This document shows positions 8,801 through 19,023 of a stretch of 64,000 nt of DNA, piece by piece. Source of the DNA: Luteolibacter luteus (lineage in GTDB: Bacteria > Verrucomicrobiota > Verrucomicrobiia > Verrucomicrobiales > Akkermansiaceae). Positions within the stretch are counted from its first letter, which is position 1. The number at the start of each line of letters is the position of its first letter. Below the pieces are notes generated by a model. The model was given only the letters and a program-made list of their open reading frames with translations. It ran no database searches and was not told the origin of the DNA. Position numbers and translations under genes: made by a program. The DNA is taken from assembly GCF_012913485.1 (NCBI RefSeq), contig NZ_CP051774.1:4154001-4218000 (forward strand), read 5' to 3'.

Positions 8801-10327
8801 TCACTGGTTGGTGAGGCCCTTCGCGTTGTTAAGCTTCTTCACGAAGCCTCCGTTCGGCACGTTGCTCACGTTGAAGAGCCAGACCGAGTCGCCCAAGCCG
8901 TTTGGCACGGTCGTGAGGTCGGTGCTGATCGGATGCTGCACGGACACCGCATATTCGGTCGGGACGGCCGGATTGAAGATCATGCCGGTGGCTTCCGAGC
9001 CGTTCACGCGGATGCTCATGAAATGATCGATCGATTCGGCGACGCCATCGCTGTTCTTGTCGCGGACGAACCAGATGTCGCCGCCGGTCGAGGAACCATT
9101 CGGGGCATCTTCGATGACATAGACGTTGCCGAGGGCGTCGAGGGAGATGTTGTCGGGTGAGTTGAGAGTGCCCGTGGTGGCAGCAAAGCCGAGGTTGCGC
9201 GGGGTGGCGGTGCTGGCCATCACGCGGACGAAGGCCTTGCCTGTCGCCTTGGCCGGGCGACCGTTATTCCGCTTATCCAGCATCTCGATGGAGAGGATCT
9301 TGTTCTCCGAAGTGATGGCCACGAAGAGGACCTCGTTACCATTGGTCAGGCGGCTGACGGACATGTCTTCCGGGCGGCCGAAGGGAGTGCCGCCGGCGTC
9401 ATCCGCGGCAGGACGGCCTCCGAAAACGTCGGTGGAGGTGCGAGGGTCGTTCGGTGGGCCGTCGCGGAAGGGATTCGTGATGCCTGGCAGCGGCGTGCCG
9501 CTCTCATTGGTCAGGGGAACCCAGGTGGCCGCGCCTTCGCGAACCACGCCCGCGGGCTGTTGGTTCCAATCTTCGGCAGGCTTGCCGCCGCTGGACAGGA
9601 AGGAGTCAACGGAGAGGACGAAGGTCTGGCCGACCGTGTAGTCACCGGCCTTCTTCATCACGAACTTGTAAATGGAGCCCGAGTTGAACTCGTCGATGAA
9701 GTAGATCGTGTCTTCGAACTTCGAGCTGAAGTTCACGCCCTCGTGGGAAACGTTTGCAATGCTTTCCAGCACGCGGGATTGGATTTCCGCGGGGGGAGCC
9801 ATCGGGTTGAGGATCTCGACCACGCGGCCGAGGCCGGCCCACTCCTCGGCGAGGAAGAGGGTGTTGTTCGGCGTCCAGCGGCAGGGGTCGAAGGCGGCGT
9901 AGTCGCTTGCCCAGTTACCGCTGGCATCGCCTGCGAAGATGGTCTCGGTGGAGTTGTCGTAGAGATTGTGGCGGCTGCATCCGGCACCCACCGAGGTCTC
10001 GTGCGGGATGAAGAGGTAGTTACCGGTCGGGTCGAAAGCCAGCATGTCGAACATCGAAGCGCTGCTGCCGAGACCCGGAACGCGAACGATCGATTGATTG
10101 GGGCTCAGGATCTGATCTTCCACCTCGCGAAGGCTCAGGGCGTTCTTCTGGCTGATGCCTTCCGGCGTTACCCAAGGTGAGGAAAGCTCGGCCAACTGGT
10201 TCGGTGCCACGACCGGTGCGGATTCGGTGAGCGGGGTGAACCAGACATCGGTGCCGGCCATTGCGGCGTGCGTGCCCAGCAGGGCAGCGGTCATGAGGAG
10301 GTTGTTTCTCAAGGAGAGGATTTTCAT
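8801..10327 (-). CDS. PhoX/DUF839-family exported protein
   Basis: A 508-residue protein of the DUF839 (PhoX alkaline phosphatase-like) beta-propeller family. A signal peptide runs from MKILSLRNNLLMTAALLG to about HAAMAG. Family-like stretches include NYLFIPHET, FIPHETSVGAG, FGRPEDMSV and LDALGNVYVIED, which form propeller blades and metal or phosphate sites in PhoX. The frame is open to 10474, but the ATG at 10327 starts the signal peptide. It may hydrolyse phosphomonoesters in the periplasm, but many DUF839 proteins are uncharacterised. A 433-base gap separates it from the divergent cysteine desulfurase gene. Confidence 0.75.
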   Translation of the reverse strand: MKILSLRNNLLMTAALLGTHAAMAGTDVWFTPLTESAPVVAPNQLAELSSPWVTPEGISQKNALSLREVEDQILSPNQSIVRVPGLGSSASMFDMLAFDPTGNYLFIPHETSVGAGCSRHNLYDNSTETIFAGDASGNWASDYAAFDPCRWTPNNTLFLAEEWAGLGRVVEILNPMAPPAEIQSRVLESIANVSHEGVNFSSKFEDTIYFIDEFNSGSIYKFVMKKAGDYTVGQTFVLSVDSFLSSGGKPAEDWNQQPAGVVREGAATWVPLTNESGTPLPGITNPFRDGPPNDPRTSTDVFGGRPAADDAGGTPFGRPEDMSVSRLTNGNEVLFVAITSENKILSIEMLDKRNNGRPAKATGKAFVRVMASTATPRNLGFAATTGTLNSPDNISLDALGNVYVIEDAPNGSSTGGDIWFVRDKNSDGVAESIDHFMSIRVNGSEATGMIFNPAVPTEYAVSVQHPISTDLTTVPNGLGDSVWLFNVSNVPNGGFVKKLNNAKGLTNQ

Positions 10328-10760
10328 AGGTACGGCTACTGCAAGGTTTGTTCGGGCGCGGCTAGTGGCTCCGATGCCACTAGCCGTTCCAAACAGTCCG
10401 TGATGAACCATGGTGTCCGGAATTCCGCATCGAATGGATGGTGGCGATATTCTCACGTGACGATTGGGTTGCAAAGAATTGCGATCTCAGGACCGGGCTG
10501 TTGGATGCGTGAGTTTGTGTGGTCCCCACGCGGCGGCTGCCTTCGAGACTCTTCGGGGCGGCTGCCTGTTCCGCCTGTTATAACAGGGAAAATAACAGGC
10601 GGTCCCTTGTGTTTCGAGCGGCGTGGGCGCTTTGGCGGAGGTTCTAGCGAAGCCGCGCTTTGCCGGGAATCCCTTCGAGTGGTCCCCGGCCGGGACATCC
10701 GGTCGGCCGCGGTGCATTGGCTGGCTTGCGGGATCCTGAACGGGGGCCTACCCTTCCGCC
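10328..10760. other. 433-base intergenic region with a nested inverted repeat
   Basis: This is the divergent gap between the PhoX-like gene and the cysteine desulfurase gene. I see no convincing gene in it. It contains a GC-rich part with a repeated GGCGGCTGCCT motif (about 10531-10568) followed by the inverted repeat described separately. Confidence 0.5.
10571..10602. promoter_or_regulatory. Nested inverted repeats, candidate operator or hairpin
   Basis: A perfect 11-bp inverted repeat (10571-10581 with 10592-10602, arm CCGCCTGTTAT) overlaps a perfect 14-bp palindrome CCTGTTATAACAGG at 10574-10587. The core CTGTTA/TAACAG therefore occurs three times in 30 bases. It lies about 160 bases upstream of the desulfurase gene. 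It could bind a dimeric repressor or form a hairpin; no regulator is identified. Confidence 0.45.
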
Positions 10761-11942
10761 GTGATCTACCTTGATGCCAACGCCACCACCCCGCTGCTGC
10801 CGGAGGTGCTTGATGCGATGCTTCCTTGGCTACGCGAAGGCTTCCATAATCCGAACGCCAGCTATCGCGGGGCGAAGGAGGCGCGCAAGGCGATCGAGGA
10901 CGCCCGGGAAAAGGTGGCTGCGCTGATTGGTGCGGATCCGGATGAGATCGTTTTCACCTCCGGTGGAACGGAAAGCACCAATGCAGCGCTCAAGTGGCTG
11001 GCGCGCTTGGTGGGCAGGAAGTCCGGGAAGGTGATCACCAGCGCGATCGAGCACAGCGCGGTGCTAAAGCCGGTGGAGACCTTTGCGGATGTCGGCTATG
11101 CCGTCACGAAAGCCGGCGTCGACGCCGGTGGCCGCCTGCTGGTGGATGAATACCGGACTGCCTGCGAGGCAGCGAAAGAAGGCGGGGGATTCGCCTCGAT
11201 CATGTGGGCGAATAATGAAACCGGAGTGATTCAACCGATCGACGAGGCCTGTGAGATCGCGAAGCAGAACGGCCTCGCCTTTCATACGGATGCGATCCAA
11301 GCCGTGGGCAAAATCCCGGTGAGCGTCCGGGAAGGGCCCGTGGATTTCCTCTCCCTGTCCGGGCACAAGTTCCATGGACCGAAGGGGGTGGGAGCGCTCT
11401 ATGTTCGCAGCGGCGCCCGTTTCGAGCCCTTGCTTCGCGGAGGTGGCCAGGAGAAGGACCGCCGTAGCGGGACCGAAAATACGGCAGGCATCGTAGGTCT
11501 GGGGAAAGCTGCCGAGCTTGCCGCCGCCCGGCTGGCAGCATGGCAGACGCCCGCCGCGATCCGCAGTGCCTTCGAAGCGAAGGTGGTGGAGTCGATCACG
11601 GGCTGCACGATCAATGGCGACCTGATCCACCGGCTGCCGGGTACCAGCCACCTTTCTTTCACCGGCTGTGAAGCCGCGGGCCTGCTCATCCTTCTGGACG
11701 ATCTCGGCGTGGCGTGTTCCGCGGGCTCCGCCTGCATGACCGGCAAGCAGCAGCCTTCCCATGTCCAGAAGGCGATGGGCTTCAGCGATGCGAAGGCGAA
11801 GAGCAGCCTTCGTTTCGGGTTTTCCTCTCTCAGCACCATGGAGGAAGCGATGGAGGCCGCTGCAGCACTGGCCAAAGCGGTGGAAAAACTCCGCCGGGTG
11901 CAAGGAGGCAATACCGGCCCGGTGGTGGTATATTCCGTCTGA
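10761..11942 (+). CDS. Cysteine desulfurase (NifS/IscS family)
   Basis: A 393-residue class V PLP enzyme that mobilises sulfur from cysteine for Fe-S cluster or thio-cofactor assembly. The N-terminus MIYLDANATTPLLPEVLDAM is typical. The PLP lysine is Lys203 in SGHKFHGPKG and the persulfide cysteine is Cys325 in SAGSACMTG. The start is GTG at 10761; no ATG fits the conserved N-terminus better. The DUF255 gene follows 18 bases downstream. No IscU, IscR or tRNA-thiolase gene is adjacent, so the sulfur acceptor is not known from context. Confidence 0.93.
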   Translation: MIYLDANATTPLLPEVLDAMLPWLREGFHNPNASYRGAKEARKAIEDAREKVAALIGADPDEIVFTSGGTESTNAALKWLARLVGRKSGKVITSAIEHSAVLKPVETFADVGYAVTKAGVDAGGRLLVDEYRTACEAAKEGGGFASIMWANNETGVIQPIDEACEIAKQNGLAFHTDAIQAVGKIPVSVREGPVDFLSLSGHKFHGPKGVGALYVRSGARFEPLLRGGGQEKDRRSGTENTAGIVGLGKAAELAAARLAAWQTPAAIRSAFEAKVVESITGCTINGDLIHRLPGTSHLSFTGCEAAGLLILLDDLGVACSAGSACMTGKQQPSHVQKAMGFSDAKAKSSLRFGFSSLSTMEEAMEAAAALAKAVEKLRRVQGGNTGPVVVYSV

Positions 11943-11960
11943 TCTGTTTTCCCCAATCCC

Positions 11961-13997
11961 ATGGCCAACGCACTCGCGCAAGAAACCTCTCCGTACCTTC
12001 TCCAGCACGCGCACAATCCGGTCGATTGGCTGCCATGGAGCGAGGACGCCTTTTCCCGGGCCAAGGCCGATGACAAGCTGGTCTTCCTGTCGGTGGGCTA
12101 TTCCACCTGTCACTGGTGCCACGTGATGGAGCGCGAGAGCTTCGAGAATGAAGCGATCGCCGGGGTGATGAACCGCAACTTCATCTGCGTGAAGGTGGAT
12201 CGCGAGGAGCGGCCGGATATCGACGCGACTTACATGGCCTTTGTCCAAGCGACGACCGGCCAGGGAGGATGGCCGATGAGTGTGTGGCTGACGCCGGAGG
12301 GGAAGCCGGTGGTCGGCGGGACGTATTTCCCACCGGAAGACCGCTACGGGCGCGCCGGTTTCCCGAAGCTCTGCGATGAGATCGGCCGCCTGTGGAAAGA
12401 TGACCGCGAACGCATGCAGGATAGCGCGGAAAAGGTGATGGCCCACCTGCGCCGGGAGGCAGTGCCGGACTCGGTGCTCAATCGCTTGCCGGGGGACAAG
12501 GTGTTCGGTGACTTTCTCGACCGCTGCGAGTCGATGTTTGATCCATCGCTTGGCGGGTGGGGCGGCGCGCCAAAGTTTCCGCGTCCGGTGGTGCCGCGGC
12601 TGCTGCTCCAGCTGGCCGACCGCTTCGACGGGGACGAAGCGGAGTCTGCACTGCAGATGACTTCAAGAACGCTTCGGGCGATGGCGGCGGGCGGCATGTA
12701 CGACCAGCTGGGCGGAGGCTTTCACCGCTACTCCGTGGATCGCTACTGGCATGTCCCGCACTACGAGAAGATGCTCTATGACCAAGGACAGCTCGCGCTG
12801 CTCTATCTGGAAGCATGGCAGGCAGGGGGGGACGGACGGGACCGGGAAGTGGCGGAAGATATTTTCCGCTATGTGATCGATGAACTGCTGGATCCCTGCG
12901 GTGCCTTCCATGCCGCGGAGGATGCCGATAGCCTGGCCGAAGAAGGAGACACGGAAAAGAAAGAGGGTGCCTACTGGACTTGGGAGGCGGCGGAGATCTA
13001 CCGGCTGCTCGATGCGAAAACCGCTGCGGTTTTCTGTGCCGCCTATGGTATCGAAGAGGGCGGGAATGCCCGTCCTGAAAGCGATCCACATGGCGAACTC
13101 GAAGGACGGAACACCCTGTTCCAAGCGGCAGGCATCGCGACGCTCGCCGAGCAATTTGACCTCAGCGAAGAGGAGATCCGCGGCATCCTCGCCGGGGCAA
13201 AGGCGATTCTTCTGACGCAGCGCAAGCTCCGGCCGCTGCCACATCGCGATGACAAGATCATCACGGCTTGGAACGGCCTCATGATCGCGGCGCTTGCGAG
13301 AGGTGCGCGGCTCTTGGAACGCGCCGACCTGGGGCATGCGGCGAAGCAGGCCCTGGAGTTCATCCGGCGCGAGCTGTGGGACGGCGAGCATCTCTGGCGG
13401 AGCTATCGAGGCAAGCGAGGCGATGCGCCCGGATTCGCCGCGGACCATGCTTTCCTCATTTCCGGCCTTATCGAGATGTATGCCGCCGATGGGGATCCGG
13501 CATGGCTGGAGTGGGCGCGGGAGATTCAGGCGGCCTTTGACGCAGAGCACTGGGAAGAGAGCCGTGCCGGCTATGTGATTCGTGCTGAACTGGGTGGCGA
13601 AGCTCTTCTTGTCATTCGGGAGGATTACGATGGAGCAGAGCCGGCCGCCAATCACGTGGCGGCGGAGAATCTACTGAAGCTTTCGATGCTCCTCGATGAA
13701 CCGGCCTATGCCAAGCGGGCGGAGGCGATCCTCAGGGCGGGAGCGAGGACCGCGGAGGCGCAGGCCTTCGCCGTACCGGTTCTGCTGGGAGCACTGGACC
13801 TTCGAGACCGGGGTGTCGTGAAGATCGAGGTGAAGGGAACTCCTGCGCCGGAACTCGCGGAGGCGCTGCGCCGGACTTGGGTGCCGCGTGCGGTTTGGAC
13901 GAGGTCCGCCGGGGATGGAGAGGTGATCGTGTGTGAAGGTCAGGTCTGCCTGCCGCCGATCCGAACGCTGGAGGAGTGGGAGCGGCTCCATCTGTGA
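11961..13997 (+). CDS. DUF255 thioredoxin-like/six-hairpin protein (YyaL/SPATA20 family)
   Basis: A 678-residue cytoplasmic protein of the widely conserved YyaL family. An N-terminal thioredoxin-like domain (residues 1-165) carries the family signature CHWCHVME at about residues 50-57 and [13 protein letters not shown]. The remainder is an alpha/alpha six-hairpin (glycosidase-like) domain, with [17 protein letters not shown] and [12 protein letters not shown] as conserved strings. The length matches the family. The biochemical role is not settled. It starts 18 bases after the cysteine desulfurase and is probably cotranscribed with it, which would fit a thiol-related role. Confidence 0.92.
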   Translation: MANALAQETSPYLLQHAHNPVDWLPWSEDAFSRAKADDKLVFLSVGYSTCHWCHVMERESFENEAIAGVMNRNFICVKVDREERPDIDATYMAFVQATTGQGGWPMSVWLTPEGKPVVGGTYFPPEDRYGRAGFPKLCDEIGRLWKDDRERMQDSAEKVMAHLRREAVPDSVLNRLPGDKVFGDFLDRCESMFDPSLGGWGGAPKFPRPVVPRLLLQLADRFDGDEAESALQMTSRTLRAMAAGGMYDQLGGGFHRYSVDRYWHVPHYEKMLYDQGQLALLYLEAWQAGGDGRDREVAEDIFRYVIDELLDPCGAFHAAEDADSLAEEGDTEKKEGAYWTWEAAEIYRLLDAKTAAVFCAAYGIEEGGNARPESDPHGELEGRNTLFQAAGIATLAEQFDLSEEEIRGILAGAKAILLTQRKLRPLPHRDDKIITAWNGLMIAALARGARLLERADLGHAAKQALEFIRRELWDGEHLWRSYRGKRGDAPGFAADHAFLISGLIEMYAADGDPAWLEWAREIQAAFDAEHWEESRAGYVIRAELGGEALLVIREDYDGAEPAANHVAAENLLKLSMLLDEPAYAKRAEAILRAGARTAEAQAFAVPVLLGALDLRDRGVVKIEVKGTPAPELAEALRRTWVPRAVWTRSAGDGEVIVCEGQVCLPPIRTLEEWERLHL

Positions 13998-14102
13998 TCA
14001 CTGGAACTCGCGGTGATTCAAACGGTCCGGGACAAGGAACGGAAAAATGCCCCTTGAAATTCGATCGAATGCAGGTCCCTTCTCCGGCGTTTCACCACCG
14101 GT

Positions 14103-14402
14103 ATGAGAAAGCTCGCCATCCTCGCCGCTGCCTTCGTCCTGCAAGCTGTTGCCGCCCATGCCGGCACCATCGCGATCAAGAATGATACTCCTTCACCCCG
14201 CACCATCACCGTCTATCAGGGCGGCAAACTGGCGGGCTATGTGGACCGGCTGAAGCGGAACAAGACCCTGCTTGTGAAGATCAACGATGCCGGGCCTAAG
14301 CCGATCGTCGTCATCGAAGTCGCGGGAGAAAAAGAGTATCTCTTCGTTCCCGCAAAGACGCGGACCTACAAGGTCACCTGGCTGCTGGACATGATGTACT
14401 GA
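14103..14402 (+). CDS. Small exported protein of unknown function
   Basis: A 99-residue protein with a signal peptide (MRKLAILAAAFVLQAVAAHA) and a short all-beta mature domain (IAIKNDTPSPRTITVYQGG and KEYLFVPAKTRTYKVTWLL) ending at the stop. No cysteines or known motifs are visible. The two lysine- and threonine-rich beta segments suggest a small immunoglobulin-like or beta-sandwich unit. It stands alone between the DUF255 gene and the convergent metallopeptidase gene, 16 bases from the latter's stop. Confidence 0.6.
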   Translation: MRKLAILAAAFVLQAVAAHAGTIAIKNDTPSPRTITVYQGGKLAGYVDRLKRNKTLLVKINDAGPKPIVVIEVAGEKEYLFVPAKTRTYKVTWLLDMMY

Positions 14403-14418
14403 GCTGAAGGGAAGGGGA

Positions 14419-15444
14419 TCACTCCTCCTCTTCAAGCTTCAGGTCCTTCGCTTTCTTGTAGAAGAGGTCCAAGTCGCCGCCGCAATCCGCGAGAAGCTTG
14501 TGGAAGGTGGGGACGTGGTGCTGGTAAGTCACGAGCGCGACGAGATGGGCATTGTTGATGTCCTCCGTTAGCCATGACTCAAGGCCGCGCCCGCCCCAGC
14601 GGCGACGGAGCTCGCGGAAACCTTCGCGGAGCTTGTGGAAGATCGCTGCCTTCTTCTTTCTCATCTCCTCCGGAGGAAGTCCTGAGGCGTAGAGCTTCTC
14701 CAAGTCCGCGCGGGTTTGATCAATCTTATTGTAGAACTGGGCGCGGCGCACCAGGCGGCCTTCGTATTTCTTGAGATCCTTGGTGCGGCCTTCGTGTCGA
14801 AGCCAGCGGCGGACGCCTTCTTCGGCCATCGCATTGGCGAGTGACTCGTTGAAGGTGGTATCTCCATCACGGAAGAGACGGCGGTGCGTCAGTTCGTGGA
14901 AGATGAGCTCGGCCAGGTCAACATCCGCCGAGTGGACGAAGGTATTCAGCACCGGATCGTGAAGCCACCCGAGCGTGGAGTATGCATCGGTGCCGCCGAC
15001 CTGAACATCGTAGCCTTCGGAGCGCAGCTTGGCGGCGAGCTTGTCGGAGTCTTCCTTCCGGAAGTAGCCGCGGTAATCGAGTTCGCCCAAGGTGGGATAC
15101 CACCATTTCTTCGGCTCCAGGGAAAACTCCGGCGCGGCGTAGAGAACCCACACGACATAGGGGCGGCCAAGATCCGCATACTTGCCGTAGCTTTCATTCC
15201 CGGGAAGTGTCAGGTAGTCCGTCGCGAAGGCGCGGATCTTTTCGACCGCCACGAGTTGCTTTCGCAAGGCGGGATCCGTCTTCGGATCCGCGATGATGGG
15301 TTGGCTCGGCTTGCTCTTGCGGATGATTTCCCACTGGCCTGCCGCAGCCTGCTGATAGAAATGGATCGTCTGGCAGGAAGCGAGCGCCAGAAGCGCCGGT
15401 GCCAGAGCAACGAGGGAGGATATCCTTCGGAAAGCCATGGTCAT
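14419..15444 (-). CDS. Predicted zinc aminopeptidase lipoprotein (DUF2265/PF10023-like)
   Basis: A 341-residue protein. A lipoprotein signal ends at LALASC, so it is probably membrane-anchored. The metallopeptidase motif HELTH (in ELIFHELTHRRLF) is followed by NESLANAMAEEGVRRW, supplying the third zinc ligand (Glu). This matches the predicted-aminopeptidase family PF10023. The ATG at 15444 overlaps the stop of the upstream DUF5069 gene as ATGA, which favours it over the ATG at 15438 and indicates translational coupling. The substrate is unknown. Confidence 0.82.
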   Translation of the reverse strand: MTMAFRRISSLVALAPALLALASCQTIHFYQQAAAGQWEIIRKSKPSQPIIADPKTDPALRKQLVAVEKIRAFATDYLTLPGNESYGKYADLGRPYVVWVLYAAPEFSLEPKKWWYPTLGELDYRGYFRKEDSDKLAAKLRSEGYDVQVGGTDAYSTLGWLHDPVLNTFVHSADVDLAELIFHELTHRRLFRDGDTTFNESLANAMAEEGVRRWLRHEGRTKDLKKYEGRLVRRAQFYNKIDQTRADLEKLYASGLPPEEMRKKKAAIFHKLREGFRELRRRWGGRGLESWLTEDINNAHLVALVTYQHHVPTFHKLLADCGGDLDLFYKKAKDLKLEEEE

Positions 15445-15893
15445 TTCCACGCGTCCCGCCACATGTCCGGATACCAGCGACCCTCGTCGATTTCGATCAG
15501 ATCGAAGTCGGTGATGGCCCGGCCATCATTGGCGATACCGTATTCCTTGATTGCGGCGGGGATGTATTCGTCGGTCTCGTCGTCGCGCCAGCCGCGTTTG
15601 CTCATGAAGCTGTTGTAGATGAGGATCTCTTCAGCGGTGAGGCGGCGGCCCTTGCTGAAGCACCATTCAAGGGCTTCCTCATTGGCCGCTCCGGAGAGGA
15701 CCTGATTCTTCACCTCTTCATAGGCGATTCCGAGGTAGCGGCAGGTGCGGCCATCGAAGCCCTGGCCCAGCATGTCGAAATACTCTTCCGGCAGGCTGCC
15801 TGAAGCGTGGAGACGGATCTTGGAGCACATTCTCGCGAAGTAGAACATGCCAGAGGTTTTCTCATAACAGCCGCCGATTCCTTCGACCTTCAT
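15441..15893 (-). CDS. DUF5069 domain-containing protein
   Basis: A protein of 150 residues from the ATG at 15893 (162 if the upstream in-frame GTG at 15929 is used). The pattern YFARMCSKIRLHASGSLPEE, then DMLGQGFDGRTCRYLGIAYE and EEALEWCF, matches DUF5069, a family common in Verrucomicrobiota and Planctomycetota with no known function. It is soluble and cytoplasmic by composition. It overlaps the metallopeptidase lipoprotein gene by 4 bases. Confidence 0.8.
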   Translation of the reverse strand: MKVEGIGGCYEKTSGMFYFARMCSKIRLHASGSLPEEYFDMLGQGFDGRTCRYLGIAYEEVKNQVLSGAANEEALEWCFSKGRRLTAEEILIYNSFMSKRGWRDDETDEYIPAAIKEYGIANDGRAITDFDLIEIDEGRWYPDMWRDAWK

Positions 15894-15964
15894 GACTTCA
15901 ACGTGACGGGTCGCGAGTGGCTTGCCCACTGGAAAGTTGGGTGGGCATGCCGCGGTACAGAACC

Positions 15965-16007
15965 AGGGCCGGAGTGGAGGCGATGATGGTCGCCACTCCC
16001 CGGCCCT
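15965..16007 (-). terminator. Hairpin downstream of the small lipoprotein gene
   Basis: An outer 8-bp stem (15965-15972 with 16000-16007) and an inner 5-bp stem (15973-15977 with 15993-15997), with a 2-base bulge, lie 16 bases after the minus-strand gene ending at 16023. The structure is GC-rich but the T-run is weak. Confidence 0.5.
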
Positions 16008-16022
16008 TTGCTGCCGATGAGA

Positions 16023-16196
16023 TTAGCGGTAGGTGGTGGTGGTCTCCTCCGTGGTGCTCTCGGCGCCGGTCAGGTGGTCGGTTGTCGTGGTGGTGGTTGA
16101 AGAGCTGGAACGCGTGCCGTCGGAAGGCTCGACGTAGGTGCAGTTCGAGAGGCCGATGATGCCAGCGATCATCAGAAGGATACGTGTGGTTTTCAT
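16023..16196 (-). CDS. Small Thr/Ser-rich lipoprotein
   Basis: A 57-residue product from the ATG at 16196. The signal MKTTRILLMIAGIIG ends in a lipobox (LSNC), leaving a short tail rich in Thr and Ser (runs of SSSS and TTTTTT). Such tails are unstructured spacers. It is 25 bases downstream of a two-helix membrane protein on the same strand, so both may be expressed together. The function is unknown and the small size lowers confidence. Confidence 0.55.
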   Translation of the reverse strand: MKTTRILLMIAGIIGLSNCTYVEPSDGTRSSSSTTTTTTDHLTGAESTTEETTTTYR

Positions 16197-16221
16197 GGTA
16201 GTGTTGGATTGAGGTTGGGGA

Positions 16222-16434
16222 TTATTCGACTTTGTTAATGACGGTACTGGTCCCTTCGGAACTACTGGTTCCAGAGCCCGGCGACCCGGTGCGGGCGGCA
16301 CCCATGATTCCGAGGGCCAAGATCACAGCCCCGATCACGCCCACCCAGACGGGAGGAATGCCGATCAGGGTGGCAGCATAACAGAGCGCTCCCAAGAGGA
16401 TGAGGGAGCCGAGGATGTAGAGGATGATTCTCAT
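16222..16434 (-). CDS. Small two-helix membrane protein
   Basis: A 70-residue protein with two predicted transmembrane helices (about residues 3-24 and 29-46) and a polar tail rich in Gly, Ser and Thr. It starts at ATG 16434. It resembles the small DUF3309-like or YtjA-like envelope peptides in layout only; I do not assign a family. It precedes the small lipoprotein gene. The region upstream (16490-16530) is AT-rich, as expected for its promoter. Confidence 0.55.
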   Translation of the reverse strand: MRIILYILGSLILLGALCYAATLIGIPPVWVGVIGAVILALGIMGAARTGSPGSGTSSSEGTSTVINKVE

Positions 16435-16716
16435 AGCAGTGGCTCCTGTTGCAGAGGTAGTGCCTGATCCTGTCTCCCTCGCTTTTGAATGCTTTGTATT
16501 TTTCTTAAAATCAGCGAATTAGGGTGATTTAAATGGCCTTCTGAGCGGACTCTGGATTTGCGGTGGGGAGCCGTGCCCCGGCGCAACTCGCACAGGAGCC
16601 CGATGCACCGGGATGCAAACCGCAATGGCGCGGCGAATTGGTTCAAACCCTTGGAATGAGGACGATAACCACGGCTTGACCCTTTGGCGGGGATTAGTTC
16701 ATCTGAACAAGTTTTC

Positions 16717-18843
16717 ATGCCTCAGGCACCGCAGAAGAATCTCGTCCAGACTCCACTCGAAGCGCTTCGCCGGCACTTCGGGCACGGGGGCTTTTTGGAC
16801 GGGCAAGACCGGGTGATCAGCCAGATCGCCAGTGGGCGCGATGGCTTGGTGGTGATGCCGACGGGGGGAGGGAAATCGCTCTGCTATCAGCTTCCTGCCC
16901 TGTGCTTCGAGGGGGTGACTCTCGTGGTTTCGCCCCTGATCGCCCTGATGAAGGATCAAGTGGATGCCTTGGTGGCGAAGGGAATCCCGGCGACGCTTAT
17001 CAATTCAACGGTGCCGTGGGAGGAGCAGAAGGAGCGGCTGGACGGGATGCGGAGCGGGAAGTGGAAGCTGGTGTATGTCGCTCCCGAACGTTTCCGTGCT
17101 GAGTCTTTCCTGAATGCCTTGCGAGGTGTGGAGGTTTCGCTTTTCGCAGTCGATGAGGCGCACTGCCTGAGCCAGTGGGGACATGATTTCCGGCCGGACT
17201 ACATGCGGCTGGGCAAGGCGCTGGATAAGATCGGCCGTCCGCAATGCGTGGCCCTGACTGCCACCGCGACGCCGATCGTGCGCCAGGACATCCTCGACGT
17301 GCTGAAGCTGCGGGATCCTTTCGAGGTGGTGAGCGGTTTCTCGCGGCCGAATCTTTCGCTGGCGATCACGGCGGTGGAAAAGAAGCAGCAGAAGTACGAC
17401 CGCATCCGCGATATCGTCTCCGCGCACAAGACGGGCATCGTCTATTGCGCCACGCGCAAGAAGGTGGAAGAGGTGGCTGAGGTGCTGGCTTCCTGGCGCA
17501 TCCGCTCGATCGCCTATCACGGCGGGATGAGCGATGCCGAGCGCGAGAAGGCGCAGAATATTTTCCTGCAACGAAAGGCGGATGTGGCGGTGGCCACGAA
17601 TGCCTTTGGCATGGGTATCGACCGCTCCGACGTGCGCTTCGTGATCCACTTCGAGGTGCCTGGCAGCATCGAGGCCTACTATCAGGAAGCGGGCCGCGCG
17701 GGGCGGGACGGGGAGGCGGCGCATTGCGAGCTGCTCTTCAACTACGCGGATACGCGGACGCAGGAGTTTTTCATCGAAGGGGCGAATCCCGGGGCTTCCA
17801 CGATCCGGCAGGTTTACCAGTATCTGCTGAATCAGGCGGACAAGGAGTACGAGATTCATCGTAGCATCGAGGAGATCGCCGAAGGTGCGGACGTGAAGAA
17901 CCCGATGGCGGTCAGCAGCGCGCTGGCCTCGCTCGCGCGGAGCGGCTATGTCGAGCGCTTCGACATTCCGGGGAAGCGGATGCGCGGTACGCGCCTGAAG
18001 CGGCCGGATGTCTTTGCCCGGGCGCTGGAACTCGATGAGGCGGCGCTGGACGAGAAGGACCGGCGTGACCGCGACAAGCTGAAGTCGATGGTGGAGCTCT
18101 GCTATGCGCGCAGCTGCCGCCAGCAATGGATCCTCGGGTATTTCGGCGAGGAGGATGCCGCGACCTGTGGGAACTGCGATGTGTGCCGCGATAATGGCGG
18201 CGGCGAGATGCGGGCGCCTACCGCGGAGGAAGATCTCGTGGTGCGCAAGGCGCTCAGCGGCGTGGCGCGGATGTCGCGCAAGACGACGGCGGGTTGGGAA
18301 GGGAAGTTCGGGCGCGGGAAGATCGTGCAGATGCTTTGCGGCAGCCGCTCGCAGGAGATTCTAGCGGGCGGACTGGATCAGCTGAGCACCTATGGCATCC
18401 TGAAGTCCCAAGGAACCGGCTATCTCAATGCCCTGCTCCGGGCGATGGGGGATGTCGGCTTGCTTCGTATCGAGGCGGGAGAGTTCCCGTTGCTCACGCT
18501 CACCGATCAAGGCGAGAAGGTCATGCGCGGTGCCATGAAGTATCGGATGGCTTGGCCATCGGCTACGGCCTTGGGCGGCGGAGCATCGTCCTCCCTGAAG
18601 GATCACGGCTTTGATGCGAGCCTTTACTCGATGCTGCGGGATCTCCGCGCGAATCTTGCGAAGCGGGAAGATGTGCCGCCCTATGTGATTTTCAGCAACA
18701 AGACCTTGGAAGCGCTGAGCCGTTATCGCCCCGTGACAGCGGAGGAAGGTTTGTCGGTCCCGGGGATTGGTGAATCCAAGGCCCAGCGGTATCTTCCTGC
18801 TTTCCTCAGGGTGCTGGCGGATTGGACGCGGATGCAGCGGTGA
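16717..18843 (+). CDS. recQ: ATP-dependent DNA helicase RecQ
   Basis: A 708-residue 3'-5' DNA helicase for recombination and replication-fork repair. Domains in order: helicase core with Walker [31 protein letters not shown] and motif [16 protein letters not shown] zinc-binding part with Cys residues in CYARSC and CGNCDVC; winged helix; and a C-terminal HRDC domain (about residues 630-705). The frame is open from a TTG at 16684, but the ATG at 16717 is preferred. It is a full-length, single-gene unit. Confidence 0.95.
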   Translation: MPQAPQKNLVQTPLEALRRHFGHGGFLDGQDRVISQIASGRDGLVVMPTGGGKSLCYQLPALCFEGVTLVVSPLIALMKDQVDALVAKGIPATLINSTVPWEEQKERLDGMRSGKWKLVYVAPERFRAESFLNALRGVEVSLFAVDEAHCLSQWGHDFRPDYMRLGKALDKIGRPQCVALTATATPIVRQDILDVLKLRDPFEVVSGFSRPNLSLAITAVEKKQQKYDRIRDIVSAHKTGIVYCATRKKVEEVAEVLASWRIRSIAYHGGMSDAEREKAQNIFLQRKADVAVATNAFGMGIDRSDVRFVIHFEVPGSIEAYYQEAGRAGRDGEAAHCELLFNYADTRTQEFFIEGANPGASTIRQVYQYLLNQADKEYEIHRSIEEIAEGADVKNPMAVSSALASLARSGYVERFDIPGKRMRGTRLKRPDVFARALELDEAALDEKDRRDRDKLKSMVELCYARSCRQQWILGYFGEEDAATCGNCDVCRDNGGGEMRAPTAEEDLVVRKALSGVARMSRKTTAGWEGKFGRGKIVQMLCGSRSQEILAGGLDQLSTYGILKSQGTGYLNALLRAMGDVGLLRIEAGEFPLLTLTDQGEKVMRGAMKYRMAWPSATALGGGASSSLKDHGFDASLYSMLRDLRANLAKREDVPPYVIFSNKTLEALSRYRPVTAEEGLSVPGIGESKAQRYLPAFLRVLADWTRMQR

Positions 18844-19023
18844 GGAGGGCGGGAAGGTTGCGGAGCGGAATTCATGGGGTTTTCTCCGGTCTTTCAACTT
18901 GGCGGGTTCGGTCGCTCCAGATAACTCGCTGACATGTTCACCCGCCTCGCGCGATTCCTCCTGGCTCTGCCTGCGATCTCCTAGTTTGCCGATGCATCGC
19001 CATGCGTGATCCGCATGGAGTCG

